From Gemmatimonadota bacterium (GTDB taxonomy: Bacteria > Gemmatimonadota > Gemmatimonadetes > Palauibacterales > Palauibacteraceae), in NCBI GenBank assembly GCA_029288095.1, contig JARFPW010000191.1, positions 1 through 8,698 of the forward strand: a stretch of 8,698 bases of DNA. The letters are read 5' to 3'. This document shows positions 1 to 6,170 of the stretch, piece by piece. The position numbers and the translations under genes are program-made. Each line of letters begins with the position of its first letter. Positions within the stretch are counted from its first letter, which is position 1. The notes beneath the pieces are model-generated. The model saw only the letters and a program-made list of their open reading frames with translations. It searched no databases and was not told where the DNA came from.

Positions 1-147
1 ACCGTACGTACCGAAACGGATCGTCCCGCAACGATTCGCTGGTATGTCGAGAAATTCGGTTATCGAAAGATCGGCACCTCGCCCAAGAAGCACGAGTTCA
101 GCCTGACGGACGTCCACGAGTGGACGATTCTGGAGCTCGACCTGTAG
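1..147 (+). CDS. C-terminal fragment of a probable GNAT-family N-acetyltransferase (5' end outside window)
   Basis: An open frame enters from the left edge in frame 1 and ends at TAG (145-147), giving the last 48 residues of a protein. The fragment carries an RPATIRWYVEKFGYRKIGT stretch. This resembles the end of GNAT acetyltransferases, where an Asn/Asp-x-x-Ala-x-x-x-Tyr-x-x-x-Gly-Phe/Tyr-x-x-x-Gly segment packs near the acetyl-CoA pyrophosphate-binding helix and the last strands follow. The rest of the fold lies outside the window, so substrate and full length cannot be judged. It converges on the iron-sulfur subunit gene with a gap of 31 nt in which I see no terminator hairpin. The coding status is likely from its position and codon use. 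The family call is a moderate inference from a short C-terminal match. Confidence 0.6.
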   Translation, partial: TVRTETDRPATIRWYVEKFGYRKIGTSPKKHEFSLTDVHEWTILELDL

Positions 148-178
148 CAACCAGCCACCAGGCGATTCTAGGGGGTGC

Positions 179-682
179 TCAAGGCTCGCCGATGATTTCG
201 GCCGGCGTCCGGCCCGTGGAGAGCGCCTGACCGGCCAGTTGGACGGCCTCGAAGATCTTGGTGTAACCGGTGCAGCGGCAGAGATTGCCGGACAGTGCCC
301 GAGCGATCTCGTCGCGGTCGGCATCCGGTTTGGATTCCAGCAGGCCAACGGCACTGCACAGAATGCCCGGAGTGCAGAAACCGCACTGTGCAGCACCCGT
401 CAGATCGAATGCCTCCTGCAACGGATGGGCACCCTGCGGTCCGGCAAGGCCCTCGACCGTCCTTATCTCGCGTCCCTCGGCTTCCTGTACGGGCATGATG
501 CACGACAGAACGGCCTCGCCGTCGCACAGCACGGTACAGGCACCACAATCCCCTTTGTCGCAGCCTTGTTTTGATCCGGTAAGCCCGAGCACGTACCGCA
601 GTGTTTCGAGCAAGGTGAAGTGCGTAGGTACGCCGATTTCATGCCGGTCGCCGTTCACCCGCAACTCGAGAATCTGCTTCAT
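179..682 (-). CDS. Two-[2Fe-2S] small subunit of a xanthine dehydrogenase/aldehyde oxidase/CoxS-type molybdoenzyme
   Basis: The 167-aa protein is the normal size for the electron-transfer subunit of molybdenum hydroxylases. Residues 1-80 form a plant-type ferredoxin domain with cluster ligands C41, C46, C49 and C61 in a GCDKGDCGAC context. Residues 85-160 form the helical second-cluster domain with C100-G-F-C103-T-P-G and C135-R-C137-T-G-Y. In the family it passes electrons from the Mo-pterin subunit to the FAD subunit in the cytoplasm. The ATG at 682 fits the family N-terminus (MKQILELRVNG) but has no visible Shine-Dalgarno sequence. An upstream in-frame ATG at 721 would give 180 aa and has a GAGG (732-735) 10 nt before it, so the start is uncertain. 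No Mo-binding or FAD subunit gene is adjacent: the downstream neighbour is convergent and the upstream one divergent. The substrate is unknown. Confidence 0.92.
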   Translation of the reverse strand: MKQILELRVNGDRHEIGVPTHFTLLETLRYVLGLTGSKQGCDKGDCGACTVLCDGEAVLSCIMPVQEAEGREIRTVEGLAGPQGAHPLQEAFDLTGAAQCGFCTPGILCSAVGLLESKPDADRDEIARALSGNLCRCTGYTKIFEAVQLAGQALSTGRTPAEIIGEP

Positions 683-809
683 CGGGCACGCTTCGGCCGA
701 GGGGAACCAACGCCTCCGCATCACCCGTGGACCTCGCTCCGGGTCTATGCGGTACTCGTTGAGAGACGTTAGACTCCCGTTCGTCCACAGGTCAAGCAAT
801 GGAGCAAGA
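683..809. promoter_or_regulatory. Divergent intergenic region expected to hold promoters for the iron-sulfur gene and the secreted-protein operon
   Basis: These 127 nt separate two divergent start codons, so both genes should be transcribed from here unless the iron-sulfur gene starts at 721. I see a TAGACT at 770-775 that resembles a -10 hexamer for the plus strand, but no convincing -35 at the usual distance. No operator-like inverted repeat or riboswitch-like fold stands out. The region is assigned from gene arrangement, not from a recognised motif. Confidence 0.35.
801..804 (+). promoter_or_regulatory. Ribosome binding site GGAG that decides a TTG start
   Basis: GGAG sits 5 nt before the TTG at 810-812. 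The reading frame runs open far upstream (an ATG exists at 270), but this site together with the signal peptide that begins right at the TTG makes 810 the most credible start. Confidence 0.65.
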
Positions 810-2057
810 TTGAACGCACGCCTTGTAGCCGTTTCCGCGCTCACCGTCGCAGCTGCGACCGTGGCTGTGGCAATGCCCCAGGACGAGACGCTGCCAATCG
901 ACAGATGGCTGATATCCGACGCATTCCACCCGGACTCGTCGGCCACGAGCCGTCTCGATTCCGATCTTCTGGAAGCACCCGGAGAACCCGGCGTGCTGCC
1001 CGATCGCGGCCTGCCGGCGGCTGGTGCTACATGGCGTCTTCACCGCGATGACGCGGTCGCGTTCGTCTCCCTGGACAGGCTGTTTCCCGATGCTCAGCCG
1101 GGAACGGTCGTCTACGCTCACGCCTACGTGCGTCTCCCCGAGGATCGGACGCTGCGTTTTTCGTGGAATGGCGAAGAGTGCACGAGCGGCCGGGCGTGGT
1201 TGAACGGCCGCCCGATAGCCGGCCAGGACCTCGAAGCCCGGTTCGGCGCCGGTTGGAACACGATCCTCCTGAAGTTCGAGGCAGGTCCATGCGCCTTCGC
1301 CTACCAGGCCGCGCTTTCTTCGGGCACCGCAGAGGAGCTCGACGAGATCCGCCTGCAGGCTTCCCGTCCACCTGGAGACGTCAGGACCGGCCCCGAGCCC
1401 TGGATCACTTCGGGTGACGTCACCCGCATTTCGCGCAATTTGAGGTGGGCGCGTGATCGCCTGTTCGCAGCTCTCGACATCGAGATAACGGCGTGGGGTC
1501 GCTCCCCAGTCGCCGATGTCGAAGTGGAGCTCCGCGGCCCCGCCAGCGGTAGGGGATCGGTACAGTGGCTGACGCCCGGTGAGACATACTCGTTATCGGT
1601 ACCCATTCGACTCGACCGGATGACGCGGGTGATGGACGCCGGCGGTCTTGATGCCCGGTTTCGCTGGGAGGGAGCCGATGTGGAGCGGCTGCTGCTGATC
1701 GATACCGACCGACCGGAGGTCAGCGATTCGATCGCTCTCGACGGCTGGACCGTGCGGAGCGTTGCACCGGAAGCGCAGGCGACGCTCATCGACGGTCAAC
1801 TGCCGAATGCCGCCGGCTGGGTCCTGGAGGGTGAGTGGAAGGTGCCCGAAGCCCTGTCCGGTCAGACACTCATCCTGAAGACAGGATCTTCACCCGGCGA
1901 CTACCGCCTCGACGGCTCTTCCACCGAATTCGCCGGGGAGGGAGCCACGCTGTGCGCTCCGTGCACCAGGGGCACGAAGCTCGTCCTGACGGTGCGTACG
2001 ACGGGGGCCTGGGAATCCATGCCCATGGTCAGAACGAAGGCGAGCGCTGACGAATGA
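810..2057 (+). CDS. Secreted beta-sandwich protein of unknown function
   Basis: The 415-aa protein starts at TTG with a well-spaced GGAG. Its N-terminus is a classic Sec signal peptide: Arg at 4, a hydrophobic alanine/valine-rich core over 5-20, and a probable cleavage site after AVA (19-21). Residues about 70-170 look like a jelly-roll sugar-binding-type domain as found in glycoside hydrolase accessory modules, with AWLNGRPI (129-136) and GAGWNTILLKFEAG (146-159), where the beta-strand and WLNG/GWN pattern is typical. Residues about 205-300 look like a second beta-rich domain. Residues 305-415 look like a third, containing C382-A-P-C385. The four cysteines (124, 161, 382, 385) could form disulfides outside the cytoplasm. 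I see no catalytic motif, so I do not assign an enzyme activity. The stop overlaps the next start (ATGA), so the two genes are very probably one operon. The assignment to a jelly-roll fold is inference. Confidence 0.8.
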   Translation: MNARLVAVSALTVAAATVAVAMPQDETLPIDRWLISDAFHPDSSATSRLDSDLLEAPGEPGVLPDRGLPAAGATWRLHRDDAVAFVSLDRLFPDAQPGTVVYAHAYVRLPEDRTLRFSWNGEECTSGRAWLNGRPIAGQDLEARFGAGWNTILLKFEAGPCAFAYQAALSSGTAEELDEIRLQASRPPGDVRTGPEPWITSGDVTRISRNLRWARDRLFAALDIEITAWGRSPVADVEVELRGPASGRGSVQWLTPGETYSLSVPIRLDRMTRVMDAGGLDARFRWEGADVERLLLIDTDRPEVSDSIALDGWTVRSVAPEAQATLIDGQLPNAAGWVLEGEWKVPEALSGQTLILKTGSSPGDYRLDGSSTEFAGEGATLCAPCTRGTKLVLTVRTTGAWESMPMVRTKASADE

Positions 2058-3031
2058 TAGCGTCGTATCGTCGGTTCGTCTTAGCCGCCGGTGTCGCGGC
2101 GACAGCTGCCTGTGCGGGCGGCGAGGAACCGATGGTCCAGGCAGAGCAGGGGACCCTGGACGGCCCCGAGGTATGTGAGCCGCCCGTGCACCTGGCTACG
2201 TTGCCGGCCGAGCTGCACGAGGCCTCCGGAATCGCCCGCGACCCACGGCGTGCCGATCTGTTCTGGACGCACAACGACAGCGGCAACGACCCTGAACTCT
2301 ACGCCATCGATCTGGAAGGAAATGTGCTGAGGGTCGTCCCGATCGTCGGCGCCACCGCTCGCGATCTCGAGGATCTCGCGATCGGGCCGTGCCCCAGCGG
2401 CGCCTGTTTGTACCTGGCCGACATCGGCGACAATCTTGCCGTACACAACTTCGTGTCGGTGCACCGGCTGCCCTTGCCGAGCCTTCCCGGTGCCCAGGGC
2501 GCGATGGAGGTCGATACGCAGCCTGTCGAGCCGGAAGTGTCGTGGCACCTGGTCTACGAGGACGGTGCGCGTGACGCAGAGTCCCTCGCCGTCGATGCCG
2601 AAAGGTCTGAACTCATCGTGATCTCCAAAGGCCGGAACGACGAGATCGTGCTGTATTCTGCCCAAGTCGCAGACCTGCGCGCCCGACCGACGGAGCCCGA
2701 TACGCTCCGCCGGATCGGCCGACTGCCTTTGCCGATAGGCGTGAATGCGGGGCAACTCGTGACCGCGGCGGATTTGTCGCCCGACGCCACCCGGCTGGCG
2801 GTGCGCAGCTACACGACGCTCTATCAGTTCGCGTGGACGGGATCAGCAGCGTTCGACACGGCCAGGGCACCCGGCTGGGCCTCACTGATCGCGGCGCGTG
2901 AAGCGCAGGGTGAGGGCATGGCGTGGGATGGAGCCGGGGAAGCGCTGATCCTCGTGAGCGAGGGCCGCCGCGGGATCGCGCCGTCAGTCAGTCGGATTCG
3001 CTGCCGCTCGGAGCAGGAGGCGTCGGACTAG
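2054..3031 (+). CDS. Predicted exported beta-propeller lipoprotein, phytase-like/SdiA-regulated-like
   Basis: The 325-aa protein begins with a basic, hydrophobic signal segment (R6, R7, then FVLAAGVAATAAC). C20 in TAAC is a plausible but non-ideal lipobox, because Thr replaces the usual Leu at -3. The mature part shows a recurring Glu-(Ser/Asp/Gly)-(Ile/Leu/Met)-Ala signature: HEASGIA (56-61 region), DLEDLAI (104-110), DAESLAV (174-180) and GEGMAW (286-291). There are also THNDSG (72-77) and YLADIGDN (120-127). Evenly placed acidic motifs of this kind are seen in calcium-binding, phytase-like/esterase-like and SdiA-regulated propellers, so a six-bladed propeller in the periplasm or on the outer membrane is likely. 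Enzyme activity is not shown. The start overlaps the previous stop by 4 nt, implying coupled translation. The 3' end overlaps the convergent TatA-family gene by 44 nt. The family label is moderate and export is fairly sure. Confidence 0.78.
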   Translation: MIASYRRFVLAAGVAATAACAGGEEPMVQAEQGTLDGPEVCEPPVHLATLPAELHEASGIARDPRRADLFWTHNDSGNDPELYAIDLEGNVLRVVPIVGATARDLEDLAIGPCPSGACLYLADIGDNLAVHNFVSVHRLPLPSLPGAQGAMEVDTQPVEPEVSWHLVYEDGARDAESLAVDAERSELIVISKGRNDEIVLYSAQVADLRARPTEPDTLRRIGRLPLPIGVNAGQLVTAADLSPDATRLAVRSYTTLYQFAWTGSAAFDTARAPGWASLIAAREAQGEGMAWDGAGEALILVSEGRRGIAPSVSRIRCRSEQEASD

Positions 3032-3278
3032 ACGGCCGACTCGTTTCCGCGGGTTCGCTGCTCTCCGGCCGCAGAATGGACTTGACTTCGTCGCGGACGG
3101 GTTTGACCGGATCCACCTCTTCGATCTCTCGTTGAATCTGATTGAGGCTTCGCCGGAACTCCCGCATCGCGCTTCCCAGTGAACGGCCAATTTCGGGCAG
3201 CCGTCGGGGGCCGAACACGATGAGCGCGATCACGAAGATGATCGCCATCTCGGTCAGCCCGAGATTGCCGATTCCCAT
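2988..3278 (-). CDS. tatA: Twin-arginine translocase subunit, TatA/TatE family
   Basis: The 96-aa protein has the standard Tat layout. There is a short periplasmic N-terminus with E10, one transmembrane helix (about 6-22, LGLTEMAIIFVIALIVF), then the hinge FGPRRLPEIG (22-31), then an amphipathic helix (about 27-50) and a polar, proline- and serine-rich acidic tail (about 60-96). TatA forms the protein-conducting assembly that exports folded proteins, recruited by TatC. No tatC or tatB is adjacent. FGP-x-x-LPE with a Glu in the membrane segment is found in both TatA and TatB of non-proteobacteria, so the A/B call is not fully certain; the short tail favours TatA. Its ATG directly follows the TAG of the HNH endonuclease gene with no spacer and no clear Shine-Dalgarno sequence, so translation is probably coupled. 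Its last 44 nt lie antisense to the end of the propeller gene. Confidence 0.92.
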   Translation of the reverse strand: MGIGNLGLTEMAIIFVIALIVFGPRRLPEIGRSLGSAMREFRRSLNQIQREIEEVDPVKPVRDEVKSILRPESSEPAETSRPSSPTPPAPSGSESD

Positions 3279-3833
3279 CTAACCGGAGTTGGACAGCGCC
3301 TTGAGCGCCGACTCTCCATAGAACATGCTGATGTACCGGGCCTGGATGGGCGTGACCCTCCGGACCGCCCAGATCAACTCGACCCCCGTCGGCTCCGCCG
3401 GCGTCGTGCGAAGGCGCAGGTGCGCCTCAACCGGTGTGCGATTGCCCTTGCGGAGATTGCACTTGCTGCACGCGGTCACGACGTTGAGCCAGGAGTTGTC
3501 GCCTCCACGGGACAACGGCAGAACGTGGTCTCGAGTCAGAGATTCGCGATAGCCGAGCTCGGAACGATGCCTGCCACAGTACTGGCAACTATAGCTGTCG
3601 CGGGCGAACAGGAAGGTATTTGTCACCTGGCGGCGGAATCGGCGCGGCACGTGGATGAACCGGACCAGCCGGATGACCACTGGCGCCGGGAAACTCGTCG
3701 ATTCCGATCGGTAGGGTCGCGACTCGTCGACCTCGAGCGCCTCTGCCTTACCATCGATGATGAGCCGCAACGCCCGCCTTACCGGCAGGATCGTCAACGG
3801 CTCAAACGAGGCATTTAGTGCGAGACAGCCCAT
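3279..3833 (-). CDS. HNH endonuclease
   Basis: The 184-aa protein belongs to the common chromosomal HNH family that starts with a LALNASFEPL-type strand (MGCLALNASFEPLTILPVRRA) and a helix carrying GKAEALE. The nuclease core spans about 77-135. Structural zinc is bound by C83-x-x-C86 and C122-x-x-C125. The HNH residues are H103 in LTRDHVLPLSRGG (the general base next to D102), N117 in SWLNVVTACSKCN, and N126 at the start of the last helix. The family cleaves DNA in vitro where tested, but the cellular role of these stand-alone members is unclear. The ATG at 3833 is chosen because it matches the family N-terminus and is preceded by a strong AAGGAGG; longer in-frame starts lack this and would run into the priA start. 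It heads a two-gene unit with the Tat gene. Confidence 0.93.
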   Translation of the reverse strand: MGCLALNASFEPLTILPVRRALRLIIDGKAEALEVDESRPYRSESTSFPAPVVIRLVRFIHVPRRFRRQVTNTFLFARDSYSCQYCGRHRSELGYRESLTRDHVLPLSRGGDNSWLNVVTACSKCNLRKGNRTPVEAHLRLRTTPAEPTGVELIWAVRRVTPIQARYISMFYGESALKALSNSG

Positions 3834-3894
3834 ATGGTCGGCGACCTCCTTGTGTTGCCGCGACAGTCTGGATGCCCTCGGGCACGGCGTCAAG
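3834..3894. promoter_or_regulatory. Short divergent region between the HNH endonuclease and priA genes
   Basis: Only 61 nt separate the two start codons, so promoters for either gene must lie here or inside the opposite gene. I see no clear -10/-35 pair. The function is inferred from gene orientation. Confidence 0.3.
3845..3851 (-). promoter_or_regulatory. Strong ribosome binding site AAGGAGG for the HNH endonuclease
   Basis: On the minus strand AAGGAGG lies 11 nt before the ATG at 3833. The match to the anti-Shine-Dalgarno sequence is full-length, though the spacing is at the long end. It fixes the start against the longer open frame that extends to 3998. Confidence 0.7.
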
Positions 3895-6159
3895 GTGACG
3901 CCCGCCGCGACGTGCCGCGTAACGTTCCCCCGGCCGGTGCTCGAGGCCTTCACGTATGCCGTGCCGAGCGATCTAGCGCAACTTTTGCGCCCCGGCATGC
4001 GCGTCCAGGTCCGATTCGGTCAGCGCCTGGAAATCGGATTGGTCGAGTCCGTGCATCCGGCCGCTGTGGAAGCGGAGTCGGCCGACAGGAAACACCTGCG
4101 TCCGGTTCTCCAGGTTCTCGACGAATCGCCCGTTCTCGATGAGTCGCTTCTCCGTCTGTGTCGCTGGATAGCCGACTATTACGTCGCCCCCATAGGTCTC
4201 GTCCATCGGGCCGCCCTGCCGCCCGGCCTCCTGTCGTCACGGAGCCCCGCGGGCGCGCAGAGAAAGACGCAACAGGTAGTGCGGCTCACATCGGCCCTCT
4301 CGACCCTGCTGGAGCGTGAACAGGCATTCGGCAGGGCACGGCGCCAACGAGAGGCCTTTGAGGTCATCGAGAGCATGGGTGGCACCGCAACGATGTCGCA
4401 CCTCGACAGAGGGCTCGGTTTCGGTCGGGGCGTCATTCGCGGCCTCGCGGAGCGAGGGCTCGCCGAGATCGTCTCCGAGACTGTCGAGCGTGACCCGTTC
4501 GAGCTCGAGGATCCGGTGGAGCCACCGCCGCCGACCCTGACATCCGAGCAGGCGCGGGTGCTGGATGGACTGGTCGGGTTGCTCGAGGCCGCGGCCGAGG
4601 AGCCCGGCGTCGCGCTGTTGCGGGGCGTGACGGGGTCTGGAAAGACGGTGATCTACACCCGCCTCATACAGGTGGCGATCCGCGCCGGCAGGGCAGCGCT
4701 CATCCTCGTTCCCGAGATCGGCCTCACGCCTCAGACGGTCGCACGGTTCCGGGCCGTTTTCGGTGACGGTATCGCCGTGCTGCATTCCGGGTTGTCCGCA
4801 GGCGAGCGCCACGATGCCTGGCGGGCGCTCCGCGATGGCGAGAAGACCGTGGCCATCGGCACGCGGTCGGCCGTTTTCGCCCCCCTTCCGAATCTGGGCG
4901 TGATCGTCATCGACGAAGAGCATGATGGCAGCTACAAACAGGGGGAGACTCCGCGATACCACGCCAGGGCGGTGGCGGCGGTGAGGGCGCGGATGGAAGG
5001 CGCCCTGCTCGTCGTCGGCTCCGCGACGCCTTCGCTGGAAAGTTGGCACAACGCTTCAGCGGGCCGCTACAGGCTCTACGAACTGGAGAACCGCGCCACC
5101 GAGCATCAGCTTCCCGAAGTGCGACTGATCGACCGCCGGGGAACGCCCGGCGAGCCGGGATCCGACGTCCTGTCGGACGACCTGCGTGAGGCGATCGAGC
5201 TGCGACTTCGTGAGGAACGGCAGACGCTTCTCCTGCTCAATCGCCGGGGATACGCCACCGTCCAGCAATGTCGCGCCTGTGGCTGGGTCGCCACCTGCCG
5301 GGCGTGTAACGTGTCGCTCACCTGGCATCGCCGCCGTGCGCGTCTCGTCTGCCACCACTGCGGCTGGGAAGAGTCGGTTCCGAGTCGATGTCCCCAATGT
5401 TCGGAGGACGATCTCTCATTCGGAGGGATCGGTACGGAGCAGGTCGAGCGCGTTCTGGGTGAGACGTTTCCCGCAGCGAGGATCGCCCGCATGGATGTGG
5501 ACACCACAGGCGGGAAGTGGGCGCACGGCCGGATCCTCCGCAGCGTACGCGATCGCCAGGTGGACATACTTCTGGGGACGCAGATGATCGCAAAGGGGCT
5601 CGACCTCCCGGGCGTTACGCTGGTCGGCGTTATCGACGCGGATGTGGGACTCAACCTGCCGGATTTCCGCGCCGCGGAACGGACGTTCCAACTGTTGTCC
5701 CAGGTCGCCGGTCGGGCCGGTCGTGGCGCGGAAGCGGGTGAGGTGCTGATACAGACCCTGCGTCCCGACCACCTCGCACTGCGGCATGCAGTGACGCATG
5801 ACTACGTGTCCTTTGCCGAAGCCGAGACCGCGGATCGTTCCGGGCCCGGGTACCCACCACACATCCGAATCGCGAACCTCGTGGTCTCCGGTCCCGACGA
5901 AGCAGCCGTCGCCGACGACGCGGAGCGGTTGGCCGAGTGGCTGGAAGAAATGGTCGAGGCAAGCGGCCAGGACGTCTCCCTGGTGGGTCCGGCACCGTGT
6001 CCGATCGACAGGCTACGAGGTCGTTGGCGTTGGCATATGCTGCTGAAGTCGAAGGCAGCCGGGCCACTTGGTAGCGTGCTGCGCTACATGGCGGACAACT
6101 CGCCCGTCAGCGGATCCAACCGACTGGAAATCGACCGGGACCCGGAGTCTCTACTATGA
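3895..6159 (+). CDS. priA: Replication restart helicase/primosomal protein N' PriA
   Basis: The 754-aa product is full length for PriA, the 3'-to-5' superfamily 2 DNA helicase that recognises stalled forks and D-loops and starts primosome reloading. In order it has the N-terminal 3'-DNA-binding domain (about 1-100, with FTYAVPSDL and FGQRLEIGLVESV), a winged-helix region, and the helicase core with Walker A GVTGSGKT (244-251, K250), DEEH (340-343) and GSATPSLES. A zinc-binding insert follows, with eight cysteines: C459, C462, C468, C471, C486, C489, C499 and C502. Next come motifs GTQMIAKGLD and QVAGRAGRG, and the C-terminal domain with VGPAPCPIDRLRGRWRWHMLLK. All key residues are present. 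The GTG at 3895 is selected because family homology begins at about residue 6. No clear ribosome binding site is visible and an upstream in-frame ATG at 3757 would run antisense through the HNH gene, so the start is inferred. It ends 11 nt from the convergent next gene. Confidence 0.95.
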   Translation: MTPAATCRVTFPRPVLEAFTYAVPSDLAQLLRPGMRVQVRFGQRLEIGLVESVHPAAVEAESADRKHLRPVLQVLDESPVLDESLLRLCRWIADYYVAPIGLVHRAALPPGLLSSRSPAGAQRKTQQVVRLTSALSTLLEREQAFGRARRQREAFEVIESMGGTATMSHLDRGLGFGRGVIRGLAERGLAEIVSETVERDPFELEDPVEPPPPTLTSEQARVLDGLVGLLEAAAEEPGVALLRGVTGSGKTVIYTRLIQVAIRAGRAALILVPEIGLTPQTVARFRAVFGDGIAVLHSGLSAGERHDAWRALRDGEKTVAIGTRSAVFAPLPNLGVIVIDEEHDGSYKQGETPRYHARAVAAVRARMEGALLVVGSATPSLESWHNASAGRYRLYELENRATEHQLPEVRLIDRRGTPGEPGSDVLSDDLREAIELRLREERQTLLLLNRRGYATVQQCRACGWVATCRACNVSLTWHRRRARLVCHHCGWEESVPSRCPQCSEDDLSFGGIGTEQVERVLGETFPAARIARMDVDTTGGKWAHGRILRSVRDRQVDILLGTQMIAKGLDLPGVTLVGVIDADVGLNLPDFRAAERTFQLLSQVAGRAGRGAEAGEVLIQTLRPDHLALRHAVTHDYVSFAEAETADRSGPGYPPHIRIANLVVSGPDEAAVADDAERLAEWLEEMVEASGQDVSLVGPAPCPIDRLRGRWRWHMLLKSKAAGPLGSVLRYMADNSPVSGSNRLEIDRDPESLL

Positions 6160-6170
6160 AGGACGCGGCC

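Noticed and set aside
270..809. Long N-terminal extension of the secreted-protein frame on the plus strand
   Set aside because: It lies antisense to the well-supported iron-sulfur subunit gene, has no family-like sequence, and the signal peptide begins at 810.
683..946. N-terminal extension of the iron-sulfur subunit frame to 946
   Set aside because: Family homology starts at the ATG at 682 and the extension overlaps the start of the divergent secreted-protein gene; only the start at 721 remains a reasonable alternative.
3834..3998. N-terminal extension of the HNH endonuclease frame
   Set aside because: The strong AAGGAGG and the family N-terminus both place the start at 3833, and the extension overlaps the priA start.
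4237..5049. Long minus-strand open frame inside priA
   Set aside because: It is the shadow of the GC-rich codon pattern of priA; its translation shows no recognisable domain and priA is complete with all motifs.
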